From Alopecurus myosuroides (taxonomy: Eukaryota; Streptophyta; Magnoliopsida; Poales; Poaceae), in assembly GCA_028641055.1 (NCBI GenBank), contig CM054057.1, positions 401,936,814 to 402,000,813 of the forward strand: a DNA stretch of 64,000 nucleotides, read 5' to 3'. Below the pieces are notes generated by a model, which was not told where the DNA came from, made no database searches, and was given only the letters and a program-made list of their open reading frames with translations. This document shows, piece by piece, positions 35,089 to 46,266 of this stretch. Every line of letters begins with the position of its first letter. The first letter of the stretch is position 1. The position numbers and the translations under genes were made by a program.

Positions 35089-36266
35089 TGCTTCCGGTCG
35101 AGCTCATCCGAGCTCGCCGATATCATGTTGCTGTTATTCGCCACAGCCGGCTCTATGTTCTTCTGCCTCTTACTTCCTTGGGATGATGTTCTGTCCTCCG
35201 AGTTCTCATCCTCCTCTCTACCACTTCTTGTTTCATTTTCAGTAGCTACATTAGCTTCATCCGGCCTGTCTTTTTGCACCACTTCATATTCTAGTGCCAA
35301 TCTTTTCCTTGAATGTGGGGTTCTTTCCACCTCCATATCACTACCTTTTTTGAGGGGACTGGTGCCTGTATCCCTGAGATCCTCATCTGCTACCCCGTCA
35401 GAGTGCCAATTGCCATGGCTCCGATTGCTTCTGTTGTCACTCCTTCCTCCCCTACGTCCTCCCCGGGATGTGTTGCCACCTCGGAACGGGGTCCATTCTG
35501 GTTGTGGTGCCAGTAGCCATTCTCCCCACTGAAGCTCCTTCTCTGAGTGTTTCCCATTGCCATGTTCCAGGTGACCATGACCCAGCAAGCCACAGACAAA
35601 GCAGAACTTGGGTATTTTCTCATAGAAAACTTGGTAAAAATTCTTCTTCTGGTCTTTAGTTATTGAGACAAATCTTGTCAGTGGTTTATTAACATCCAGG
35701 TTCACTCGGATTCTGACTTGGTTTCCATCCCCTCGTGGCGCTAGATTGACTTTGGTTACTTTCCCCACACGCTTGCATAAAGATTCCAAGATCTCTTTCT
35801 TTCTAAACCCTGTCGGTAGTCCCTTTAGTTGAATCCATAGAGGCAAGATATTCAGGTCAACTTCATCAGGCTTTGTGTAGCCATCGTACTGCTTGATCAT
35901 GACGCCGTTTTCCCTAAAGATCCACGGCCCCTGCTCCATAATTCTGTTCCAGTCTCCCATGCACTTGACCTTAATCGTATACAGATTCTTCCCGACTGGC
36001 TCGAAAACAACACCTTGAGCCAAGCTCCATGCTATTCGCATATAGGAGTAGAAGGACTCACGGGAATAGGGTTTTTCGGTATGAACACTGCATATGGCCA
36101 TGAACTCGTCTTCTGGACGTTCATGGGGAAATTCCTCGTCGAAATTGAGATCGTCTTCCTCTTCCTCGCGCAGATCAAGTCTTTGGAGGAGGTCATTGAT
36201 TGGGATCGGCCTGCCCCGATCACCAGATGTGCGGCTCTGCGCCGAAGAGCCTGATGCTTCGCTCAT
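35085..36266 (-). CDS. LINE ORF1: DUF4283 / zinc-knuckle protein
   Basis: The start is taken at the ATG at 36266 (MSEASGSS, 393 aa). An upstream in-frame ATG at 36407 exists but would add 47 residues of 5' UTR-like sequence. A DUF4283 domain (about residues 45-200; EDEFMAICSV, MGDWNRIMEQGPW, LWIQLKGLP) is followed by a CCHC_4-type knuckle at about residue 230. Its last ligand is His (CFVCGLLGHGHLEH) instead of the usual Cys. The C-terminal third is Gly/Arg-rich then acidic, as expected for an RNA-binding protein. It should coat LINE RNA in the RNP. The stop overlaps the ORF2 start. Confidence 0.9.
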   Translation of the reverse strand: MSEASGSSAQSRTSGDRGRPIPINDLLQRLDLREEEEDDLNFDEEFPHERPEDEFMAICSVHTEKPYSRESFYSYMRIAWSLAQGVVFEPVGKNLYTIKVKCMGDWNRIMEQGPWIFRENGVMIKQYDGYTKPDEVDLNILPLWIQLKGLPTGFRKKEILESLCKRVGKVTKVNLAPRGDGNQVRIRVNLDVNKPLTRFVSITKDQKKNFYQVFYEKIPKFCFVCGLLGHGHLEHGNGKHSEKELQWGEWLLAPQPEWTPFRGGNTSRGGRRGGRSDNRSNRSHGNWHSDGVADEDLRDTGTSPLKKGSDMEVERTPHSRKRLALEYEVVQKDRPDEANVATENETRSGREEDENSEDRTSSQGSKRQKNIEPAVANNSNMISASSDELDRKQ

Positions 36267-36622
36267 GGCTATCAACCCGATCAAGAACCCTAGATTGCCC
36301 CCACACGGGCGGTCGCGTGGGTAATATAGGATGTGGGGATAAGGTAGGGACCGATTGGGGAAGCGTTCGAGTTGGCTTCGAAACCCAGTCGGATCAGAAG
36401 AACTCACGTCGGGATCGAGGATCCCGCCGGAGGAAGAGAAACCCTAGGACACGCCTAGGGGATTTTGTATCTAGGGCTGAGTTAATATGGGACTAAACTT
36501 TAGTCCCACTAACTCCACTCATTATTCATGAATGGGCCATGACACTTTCAAAATTTTAGCGGGCTTAGTGGGCTAGACATGTGAGCCCATATAATTGGCC
36601 CATATAAAATTCCAACACTCTT

Positions 36623-38800
36623 CTTGGAGTCTGGCGGCCCAATCGCCTCACCGACCCGGCGCCACTGATTCCCCTCCAACCGTGAGGCCCTGCCGCTACT
36701 CCATGAGGTGCTCCACCTATGCGAAGACATCCATCCCCGCGCTCCAGGTGCTCCGGCCTTTTTAAAATTTGACATCAATCTTCAGTACAGCACCATGCTG
36801 CCGGCGCTTGCACTTACGGTGACAAACTTGGGAACGTGTAGAGAGGTTGGGCTCTGTGAGGAGGCGGCGCGGCGTGGTGGGTTCATGTGGAGCACACTCT
36901 GATTTAGCGGCGAAATGAGCTCCGATGCTGCAACTCCCCGATGCTGCAATGATCGAGGGCTGGAGAGGGGCGCAGCGGATGCCAGTGAGCAGGACGAGGG
37001 GCAAAGACGGCATCGCGATGCGGACACCGACCTGGTGGACCCAGAACTGGCGCAAGTCGAGCTGTGTGTGGGAATCTGAATCTGAAACCGGTTCATTTGT
37101 TTATGATTGACCTTTGGTTCTACTTTCAGTTCTCCCTTGAGGTTTTTTGTTGTGTCAGCTGAGGAGTAAGGGATCCCGAAGCTGAGTATACTTCCTCAAT
37201 GCCACCAAGGTTTGTTGATTACAGATTTGTTCCCTATCCATTCTTGATCATTTTCTTTTTATTTGATCATCCTAAACCTTTGCACTTGCATATGTGTAGC
37301 AATTGAGAGATATTTTTAAAGAAAAGCAACTGAGCTACCGATTGCTACTTACTAGCATCGATGCTCACATGGGTAGCTAACTATCGCCATGTATTTTAAA
37401 ATTATGTTCTACTCTTACATAGATTACACTTCCGATACTGAATATTTGTTACTACAAAAAAATTCGGTGAAGCACAACTATGTCGTGATACTAGCATACC
37501 TCAAATTGTCAAAGCATAAACTTGTGGTGCCACTATAATAGGATACCTGAAATTGTGATACTGCATTTAGGTATATGGGTGAAAGATTGGATAAATTGTA
37601 TATGAATTATTTTTCTCCCTGGTAGATCGCCAGGTACAGGTTCCACATAGCATCTTTACTTCGATTTTTCTTCTTAAGAATAACCTGTTGTTCACCCATG
37701 CCACTATTACGGGGAGGAACCATGGAAGATTCTGTACCAAAGAGATTGAAATTTATAGTGCATATGTACTTCCTGATAGACAAATTGGCAAAATAGCAGT
37801 AATCTATTTCCATGTTTATTTACCTTCCCTAGCCCTCCCTTAAAATAGTCAGTTGTTTTTTATTGTAGCCACAATGTTTGGAGGATGTGTCTAGGTCTCC
37901 CATATTTTTACTTCTGTTTTGTTTTCTGCTCATTGGATACAATCCATTAACCTAATACATGATTTTAATGTAACCGTGTTGGAAGATATTTCTTTTTAAA
38001 CGAATCAGAGATAACAAGTTAGTATATCCCCTTTTCTAATTCTATGGATAAATTAAATGATTAGTACTTCAGTTGATCCTATAGGTATAACGATTAAATT
38101 TATTTTGGTCTAGCAAGTAGCAGAAGAAGCCATACCTTAATAGATTCTTACTAAAAACATATTAGGATTTTAATACATGAAATCAGTCTTAAGCCATTTT
38201 CATAGCATTCAGAAGGGCAATCAAATTACACTGTGTTACATAACATCTGATTATATAAGAATGGTGTTTATTATCTTATAACTTTAGAGGGAAGTTTCAT
38301 GCACTGGTCAGAGCTTTGGATATGTACAGATATGGTTTTAAAGTAGAGGTTATGAATTACCGAAATGTCTCATACAGTCATACTATGACAGAATTGTGAC
38401 TCAGAACACAAACCAATAGAGCTTCGAGGTCTTACAGTTTTTCCAGTTTGGTATACGACATGTCCAGGTTGTAAGATTTTGCTTTCTTACTGTGCTAATA
38501 TTTTCCTGATTTATCTTCTACACTTCTGTCTTTTCTGTTAGTTTGATTGTTATGGTTTAATATTGTGGATTTTGTATCACTTAAAGCAGAGATATCCTTT
38601 TGCTTATGCAGTTTGTATTATAGTTAGAGTTCTACCCTCAGCATAGAAGAAAACTGCGATAGGAGGCATGCTATTTCGTGTCTTCTTTTTTATTGGCATA
38701 TGCTGCTTCTAAAACTCTTATTGGTAAGTGCAGGTATGCAGCCGTGATGACCTGCTTATATACACAATATTGATGTGTATTTTTGTTCCTGATCATAACA
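36623..38800. other. Unassigned flank of the copia insertion
   Basis: Continuation of the sequence interrupted at 11065. The first 300 bp are GC-rich and the rest is AT-rich without long ORFs. I see no LTR, RT peptide, terminal inverted repeat or TSD. It could be low-copy DNA, introns of an eroded gene or an unrecognised element. Confidence 0.4.
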
Positions 38801-38810
38801 GATTAGACTT

Positions 38811-38941
38811 CAGGGGCGTTCAGGAAGCACGGTCCTCCGTCAGGAGGACAAAAAACGAGGACAAGAAGCACTCAAGGTCTCGACCCCTCTGCGGAGAGTG
38901 AAGAAATCATCATCTGACAACGAAAACAATGGTAACAATCC
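38811..38941 (+). other. Possible orphan coding exon
   Basis: After a T-rich stretch ending in gatcataacag (a fair 3' splice site), an open frame of about 43 codons starts at 38811 (IRLQGRSGSTV), is rich in charged residues (RQEDKKRGQEA, LRRVKKSSS) and ends at a TGA near 38942. It is much more GC-balanced than its AT-rich surroundings. I do not recognise the family. It could be the last exon of an eroded or transduplicated gene, or chance. Confidence 0.3.
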
Positions 38942-38943
38942 TT

Positions 38944-40687
38944 GACGCCTTGAGAAGAGGGAAGAAAAGGCACGGTGATCTTAGCCTGATGTTCTGTTCT
39001 TTCCTACCAGCTTTAGCTACCAGATGTGTGTTGCGCTGACATGTACTCACTTTACTAGCACGGAAAATGGTTTATAACTTCTTATAGTGGTGCTTTTCTT
39101 TATAAAGAAAAAATGCATTAGAGGGAACCTTTTTTCTTCGTTGTGAATTTGTGATATGTGTTCCCAACACTGGAGGTTTGGTTCTCCCTTGGTACTTTAG
39201 TTAGTGCCTTAGGACAGTTGTACTTAAGAAGTATGAAGGGGTGTCCATATGAACTTGTGACAACCTAATACTTTTTGCTCTACCTCTTCTAATAGTGCAT
39301 GGCTTCAGAACAGAGAAATCCCACATCTTGCTATTTCTTTTCATCACCTTCTTTAATGTCCGATTTCAGAATATAAAAATTCAATTGTTTTTGCTGCCAT
39401 TTGCACGAAAGCATTATTTCATATTGTGAAACTTTAGAGAAGATAGGGCCGTGAAAGTACACATAGTCATGAATACATTTTTTGAAAAGAAAAATAGGGA
39501 CGAATTTCACGTGCTCATTCTGTTATGCGATGACCTTCAATAAAAGTCAAATGTTACACCTTGGACAAGGTAGATGTGTATTTACTAAAACACGTATTTT
39601 ACCATGGACAATTATATGTCGCCACATCAAGGGAGAAATTAAAAATATTGTTGTTGATGAAAATGGGGCACCAACTACCCAAACCAGATATAGAACAAGT
39701 ACTTGATCACCAGTAGCAATCTAAGTCATGAATTCAACTATGCTTACAAAGTTGCATACCAGATAAATGCTATTTCAACATTCAGTTGACAATTTGTACT
39801 TTATTTGGCTCTTTAATACTATCCTTTTTCATTTTCTTTTTAAGTTTGGTTGTACACTGGTTTGCTTCTCTTGCTTTCCAAATCTGTACAATTTACATAA
39901 GTTATCAGTAGGCTGGTTTTCTTCTCTTGCTTTTGATTTATGTGCAATCATGTTATCCGAGCCAATTCAGTGAGTTGCAAGTTATCAGTTTGTTATTTTT
40001 GGTCGTTTGTGGTTGACGTATTGTTCTGATGTTGTAAAAAATGCACCTGCTGCAATATTTGCCTATTTACATTCCTTTCATTTAATTGCCCATGAACATT
40101 TAGTAATATGCCAATTTGCTAGCCAGAAAACATTTTCCCACGAGAAAGGTGTAGAAAAACATAGTATGTTAATTAGTCTTTCTGTATTTTCTAATATATA
40201 TGCAAGCTATGTATTCAGATAGTTAATATCATTTCTTGTTTCCTAACTTGCAAAGAGTATGCTTTGTACCGGATGAATGAGGTATGGTAGCTCTTCCTTT
40301 TATTGTGTATTTTCAGTGGAACAAGGTCAGGAACATGTGATTGCTCTGTACTCGGTTGTGGTACACCCCAGAACAGATGTAATGATAATAGTTGTTTCTG
40401 TAAACTCGACTATCTAGATCCCGATTGTGTTGCTACATTTCTGCTCTCTCTAGCCGTTTTATTTGATCCTACCACTAAGGTCTTTGTATCACTAGCATTT
40501 CATATTAAAAATTCTTGGCATAAATGAAAATGGGACACCAATTATCTGAACCAGAAACACTTGCCCAGCTGCAACAATGTCCAATTATTTATGTTCATGT
40601 GGCGGCTCGAAGTATGTTTACATACCTGGTCATATGGCATCTAATGAAAAGTGACTTGGTGTCGCAGCACCCCCACGTTGCATAACC
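38944..40687. other. AT-rich unassigned sequence
   Basis: No gene seen. Two short segments (about 39654-39712 and 40524-40580, both containing gaaaatgggRcaccaa) are imperfect direct repeats. There is no evidence of a complete mobile element. Confidence 0.4.
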
Positions 40688-40705
40688 AGGAGTTGCCTAC
40701 TGTTG

Positions 40706-41007
40706 CAAACCAACCTGTGGTTGGATGGTTAGGAGGGTGGTTGTACCCCCAGCCCACCAGAGTTCAAACCCCAGGTTTGACACCTGTGTGTTGCATTTAG
40801 GCGAAATATTCTTTCAGTGGGAGGCGACGTTCCCGTCGACAGCGAGGCGCCTGTGGTGACTTCGTCAATCTCAAGACCCGCCGACTCGGTCTCTCGGAGG
40901 TGCTCATAGGGGTAGGGTGTGCGTGTGTGCGTTCATAGGGATGAGTGTATGTGCGTGTATATGAGCGCTTGCGTTTGTACTGTGTTTACAAAAAAAAAAA
41001 AAAAAAA
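40706..41007 (+). mobile_element. tRNA-derived SINE with 18-bp TSD
   Basis: A 302-bp retroposon with A-tail (A18 at 40990-41007), flanked by the exact 18-bp repeat aggagttgcctactgttg (40688-40705 and 41008-41025). The head carries tRNA-like RNA polymerase III promoter boxes: an A-box-like tggttggatggttaggagg (about 40718-40738) and a B-box gttcaaacccc (40763-40773). The body ends with the GT-rich stretch (gtgtgcgtgtgtgcgttc, 40918-40935) and gtttgtactgtgttt typical, as I recall, of Poaceae SINEs. It has no coding capacity; it would depend on LINE machinery such as that at 30979-35088. Confidence 0.92.
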
Positions 41008-41099
41008 AGGAGTTGCCTACTGTTGAGTCTTTGTTGCAATGTAACCCGTCAGGTTTGTTTCCCGTGAAATAATATATGTCGTATCATCGTGCCATTAAC

Positions 41100-42140
41100 C
41101 CTGACACCACGTCACCCGAAACGTGCGCACCATGACACAGTCCAAAACGAGTGACAGAACTAAACAAAAAAGAAGCGACACAGAGCGGCGTGCGCCGCGC
41201 CGAACCTTGGCTAGTTACTTCTATAAAGCGAAATCACTTCGCGCTCGCGCGCTGCGCACGCGGAAACGTGGGTGGGTCCCACCCCACGTGGTCTTCTTCC
41301 TCCGCGATCCCCTTTCCTTCCTCCCTCCTTCTCTTCTTCGCGCGTGGCCGGGGCCGGGAAAGAGCACCGCCGCGAGCTTAGGGTAACCCCGCCGCCGACG
41401 GGGATAGCGCGGCTGGCCGCGACGTCGTCGGCCACGTGAGGGACACTGCAGGGCTAGGTGAGGAACTTGGCCGCCGCGAGCTTAGGTTGGGGGTGGGGGT
41501 GGGGTGTTCGCCGGCGATGAGCTTCAGTTGGTGGGGGGGGGGGTTTAGAGGAATGGTCGGGGGCGGCGGCGGACCGGCGGAGGAGGTGATTAGGGGAGGA
41601 CGGGGCGGCGGCAGACGGTTAGGCCGACGATGGTCGCGGGGGCACTCTGTTTTTCGTCCTCCTCGTGCGCGCGTGCGCGCTGTCGGAAAACGAACGATCG
41701 ATCGAGCGCGCGCAAGCTAGCACAGCCCCCTATAAAGGATGGAGGGGTTGTGTGTCTACCGCATTCGTTTGAGAGTGCGCAGCCCTCCCGGGCCTCCACG
41801 TGTACACCCAGATGCGCTTAGTGATTCAGCTCTGTTTGCAGCGGGGCCGTTCGATCAGCTTGTGACAGAGAGACAAAACCAGCTCCCGCTGAAAACCTAG
41901 CCGCTCAGTCTCTCCTCCCCAATCTCCGCCCCTGTCTCTCCTTACCCCAGCTCGCCATGCACTGCCGCCGCCGTGGGCCTGGTGCTGCTGCTCCTCCTCT
42001 GGTTCCTCACCCCGAGGCCCGATGGCGCCCAGCAGCGGCTGGCCCCAATCGTCATCGCGTCCCTCCCCCAATCCCCTCCCACAACTCTCTTTCCCCAATC
42101 CCTCCCGCGGTGAAACCCTAGAACGACCAAACGAGCGGCT
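41100..42140 (+). other. GC-rich promoter-like region with small ORF
   Basis: A sharp rise in GC content with CACGTG boxes (41284 and 41434), a TATA box (tataaag, 41731-41737) and downstream pyrimidine-rich leader-like sequence. A plus-strand ORF from the ATG at 41957 encodes about 50 residues rich in Pro, Arg and Ala and stops near 42120. Antisense frames are also open, as expected from composition. It resembles the 5' end of a grass gene, but no homologous protein is recognised and no downstream exons were identified. An LTR or captured gene promoter is equally possible. Confidence 0.3.
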
Positions 42141-43560
42141 CGACAGTGCGGGATGGCGGTGGTAGATGACAGCGGTTATCCGAAGGCCGCAGCCGGCCGT
42201 GCGTCGACTCCTGCCTCTCCACTCTAGCGTCGCGAGCTCACAAAGTGCCTCTCCGCCGGTGTCGTTTTTGAGTGGACATGGTCAAAGGCTGGCGCAGCAG
42301 ACTGCGACGACGACGGGTGAAGGACGGAGGCCGCTCAGCGACCACCAGCAAAACGCCACTGCTCAATGCTGTTCGCACGCACCGACGAGGTGGACGCGGC
42401 TGCCTAGCGACCATCTGCACAGGTACAAGCTCACGTCATCCCACTGCTGCCTCCTCTGCCTCAGATCTGCCGGTCTCCTCCTCTGTCCTCAATGGCTTCC
42501 AGGTGTCTCTTTTCTTGGACGGATCTACTAATTCTTTGCATTTGTTTTCTTTTGATTTATCTCCTTTCTTGGAAATCCAGGTGTGCTTCTAGATGGAGCG
42601 CTGATGATTTATATATGTTATATGGCATTTTGTGCAAATTCCTTCCACCCGCTCGTCGCAGCACACGCCATCGACGCGGAAGGCGCTGTAAGGGGATCGA
42701 TCTCTTAAATTTTGTTTGGACATACTACACGTTGAGATATAATAACAGGTTACCGATCGTATTCGTTTTTCCCAAATACATTGTGTACTTCTTGCTGATA
42801 AACGTATGATGTAAGCCCAGTCAGTGCCATTCATCTTCTCTGTGAAAGAAGGGGCTCTTAAACTCAAAAGTAAATCTAGTGAGAAAAAAATACAGGACAA
42901 CGACGACGGTGATTGCCTTGTGATGAACGCCGAACATGCCCAGCCGAAACCAGCAAAAACAGGAGAGCAAAAATAAGTTCTCAGCAGAACAATCACCGGT
43001 GTGTTGACAAACGTCTTCGGCAACAACCACTTCAGCAGATACACTAACAGGACCAGTGTGTTGGCGTGCACCTCTGGCAGAACTTCTTTAGCAGATAGTA
43101 GATGAACTCAAACTCGCCGTGAGGAACCTGGCAAAACTGATACTAAGATGATATGGATAACCGTGATCCGATGGGTTTGAGGCCCAATCTTTCACGGCGA
43201 TCAGCAAAGCACAACGGTGAATTGAAAAAAAAATCAACTCTACACACGCGCAAAATGACAGATCAATAAGACCAGCAATAAAAACCAGCATAAACACGCA
43301 AATGACTTAACTCGTATAATTGTGTCTACCCTAGACGCTGGCTGCATGCTCCTTTATATAGGAGACCCACAAGGGCTCGGTTGGACAGGCCCAAACGAAA
43401 GTACCGACTGACTCGAACCTAAGCGCACACGATACAAACCGGCCTATTAGAAGGCTCGGCCCATAAGAAAGCCACGCATGCCTTAAATAAAATGTTTACA
43501 TACTTAGATAAATGTCTTCTAATCGTTGGTCATCATGTATGTAACACAGTGCACCAAACA
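42141..43560 (-). other. Unassigned, possibly LTR-derived sequence
   Basis: On the minus strand there is a TATA-like box (sense tatataaa, 43353-43360) about 180 nt upstream of a T-rich segment, giving an LTR-like look. I found no matching second LTR, no TG..CA pair with TSD, and no ORF with a recognised domain. Confidence 0.3.
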
Positions 43561-46266
43561 CCACCCAACACTAACCATGTTTGGTCTCACGCCGTGGACC
43601 AAACTGCAACATCAATGGTGGTGTTCTGAAGTTGGGTTTCACCTCATCTTGCGGAGTGATTGTCAAACTGAATGCTCCAATTGTCAACATAGATGGTGGT
43701 GGTTACGTAATGGTAGGAGTTGGTATCCTCCCCTCATCACTTTCCCCCTGAAACAATACGAAAAGAAGAAGATTAAGAGGCAAATGCAAATATTGGTAGA
43801 AATCAATCAAAACAGAATAACAGGTAAAGACGATTTTTTTCAAAAACCTTCCGTTGATCAAATCAAAAAGTGATCAAGTAAAAAAAGTTAGATAGAAACC
43901 CGCGGCATGTTCCTAGAAAACCGAGGTTTTTGCTGAACTACAAAAATCTGGAAAGAAAAAAGCAAGTTCCCCTAATAACACTACCTCTCAATTAGAGGTT
44001 ACTGTTGGCACAAAAATGAAAAAAAAAAGATAAGGAGAGGTTGTTACTGAGCTAACAATTTTCAAGACTCAAAGAAAACAAGAGAAACTGAAAGAAAACA
44101 AAGGGAATACATGGGGAAAACAAAGTGGGTTGCCTCTCACAAGCGCTTTTCTTTAACGCCTTTTAGCTAGGCATGAAGAACGAATCAAGTATTATCAATA
44201 GAACCATTCAATTTGAGTAACTCGAACTCATCATAGAGGCATTGTATTTTCCACACACAAGATTCAGAGTCTCCTTTCTCTTTTCTTTTTGGTTTACTAT
44301 TTTCATCAAAGAGATTCTCCGGAACAATCCAACCAATATTTTCCTCTAACGCCTTAGAAATTGCTGAACGTTTGAATGGTATAGGGATGTCAATTTCTTT
44401 TTCGCATTCCATTTTTCCCTCATGTTTCATTCTATCAATACCTAAAGTCCTAAAAGTATGACCAATGGCAAGACCGTAGCCAAGCATTTTATAGTGAGAA
44501 TAAACTTACCTAGCTTATATGGAAATGTCATTAAATTCTAAGAGTAAAGCATTCAACACAAAATCCTTTTATTTTCCTTTCTCCATGCTATCTAGTTTAA
44601 AAAACATTTGTTGCAATATATGATTGAGGTTGACAAACCTAGCTTCTATCATGGCAACCAACAAGGCTATAGCAGATTTGTAGCTAAGGGTAAGTTTAAC
44701 TATAGGTTTATCATTAAAATCATGAAGCCCATTAACATGGTTAAAAAATTCTTCAATATTGTTTCTTCCAATAATGAAACCTATTTCTACTTTCAGATCT
44801 GTCATAGCAAATTTAGGGGTATACATCTTTAGAAAAACATCAACAAAAACTAGCACGAACAAGAAAACTAAATAACAAAACAAATAAAAGACAAGAGAAC
44901 TATATTTTTTGGGGTTTTTCATACAGAGAAAACAAGACTAAACAAAAGTAAACTAAGCAAAAATAAAATAAAAGAAAGAAAGTGGAAGTGTGAGACTCCC
45001 CTTGATGCAATCTTGAAGTCGCTGGCAACAGTGCTAGAAATTATTGATGCTTTCATATGTGATCACACGCTCGTTTGTTTATCCCAAGAGTAAGGTATGA
45101 TGTATTCTAGCGAAAATTTCCCCCAATTGTGGAACCCGGGTTTATCGAGTAGTAGGACTTGCTTGTTGTCTCGCGCGTCAACAAGCATGGAACCTGCACA
45201 CAACACAAAAACTCTCTCTTGTCCTCAACTTTCCGACAAGGTTGTCAGTTTTCTAATCTTGCTGAAATCTTGAGAATTAAACGTATAGAGTCCTGAAAAG
45301 TAATGAAAGTAAAAATGATACAAAAAGGAAACAATGATGAAAGTTCTTGAAAGAAGGTTGAAATAATGAGGAAAATAGGATCGGGGGCCATAGTTTCACT
45401 AGTGGTGTCTCTCCAAAGAAAACAAACATGTTGGGTGAACAAATTACAGCTGGGCAATTCACAAATCATGAATGTATAACAATACTATTATGACGAGATA
45501 TAGTTCACGGGTTCTAACATTGAAGGAATTACGTCAATGCATATGGACCGTTATCCAGCATGCATCCACATCTAAAAGTCCACCTCAAGAAAGCTATCCA
45601 GCAAATCCATCTGGTATTAAGTTGCAGCTATGAAGTGATTGCTTTGTGTGGAATAGACAATTGCATGAAGTAAAGTACATAATGTAAGAAATGGTTCTCA
45701 TCCATACACAAGAGCACCGTTGTTTTGGTCATAGTGGCAATATCACATCCCCCATCCGTCACGTTTCTGTCACTCGAGCACAGATGTAAGGGAGGCATGA
45801 ACCTACTATATAGCATATAAGCCCTCTCTTGGAGGTGAAAACAACTACATGGCCAAAGTAATCATAAACACCGGAGAGCATTGAAATACAACATTAAAAC
45901 TCTCTAAAGATATAAGTGAAGCAAGTCAGGTTGAAATGAACAAAATAATCATAATCCCATGGTTCATTAGATCCCAGCAAACACAACATGCACAATTACA
46001 AAACGGTGCTCTCGATCATGTGAGGCAGCTCACGAGACTCTAAACACGAAGGCATAACATAGGGAACTACCAAATAACTACTGCTATTGACCCGTAGTCC
46101 TAAGATGAACTACTCACACATCATTGTGAAGGCAATCATGGCAGTGAAGAGGCCTCCGATGACAATTCCGTCCTCCAACAGGGTGTCAGAACAGGGCTGC
46201 AAAAGCCCTAGATTGAACTTTCGAGGTGACGGTGCCTCTCTATATGTTTCATTGAAAATAACTCCA
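43561..46266 (-). other. Probable gypsy-type retrotransposon untranslated/LTR sequence
   Basis: Minus-strand open frames at 44569-44922 (MKNPKKYSS, with a hydrophobic stretch FYLFCYLVFLFVLVFVDVFL followed by a polar domain) and 44185-44487 (MLGYGLAIGHTF). They look like the short leader ORFs of Triticeae gypsy elements, recalled but not verified. The stretch 45000-46266 is noncoding, contains no second copy in the window and leads directly into the tandem array to its right. Element boundaries could not be set. Confidence 0.4.

Larger units (their letters stand above)
30870..36483 (-). mobile_element. Full-length, apparently intact LINE with RNase H
   Basis: A 5614-bp L1-like LINE in the copia 5' LTR, flanked by the exact 17-bp TSD aatatgggactaaactt (30853-30869 and 36484-36500). 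The poly(A) end appears as ttttttg at 30868-30874. A short 5' UTR, ORF1, ORF2 and a roughly 110-nt 3' UTR are all present, with no stop or frameshift found. The 3' UTR is homologous to the fragment at about 1941-2058. With an exact TSD, two open ORFs and intact catalytic motifs it is the best candidate in the window for a recently mobile element. Confidence 0.95.
11066..36617 (-). mobile_element. Ty1/copia retrotransposon, split by two later insertions
   Basis: LTRs start TGTTGGAATTTT and end TTCAACA (minus-strand sense), so the plus strand shows tgttgaat at 11066 and 30195, and attccaaca at 12002 and 36617. The 5-bp TSD ctctt is exact (11061-11065 and 36618-36622). Removing the LTR array at 14117-27774 (plus its 5-bp TSD copy) and the LINE at 30870-36483 (plus its 17-bp TSD copy) leaves an element of about 6.3 kb. 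It carries one continuous polyprotein frame in the order Gag, protease, integrase, RT, RNase H, which is the copia order. The coding frame rejoins exactly across the array once one TSD copy is discounted. The copia is therefore the oldest of the three nested elements here. Confidence 0.95.
30195..36617 (-). repeat. Copia 5' LTR, interrupted by a LINE
   Basis: LTR sequence occupies 30195-30869 and 36501-36617; the LINE and its duplicated 17-bp target lie between. Without the insert it is about 792 bp, shorter than the 937-bp left LTR because of a 106-bp deletion (junction at 30650/30651, which removes the TATA-like box) and a smaller deletion near 30490. A (GGCGC)n-like run lies at about 30715-30745. 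No TGG primer-binding site adjoins the inner edge (30194). Confidence 0.92.

Noticed and set aside
41957..42120. Small Pro/Arg-rich ORF as a gene
   Set aside because: Short, compositionally biased and without recognisable homology; noted only within the promoter-like region.
42600..43560. Complete copia-type solo LTR
   Set aside because: No TG..CA ends with TSD could be found; only a TATA-like box supports it.
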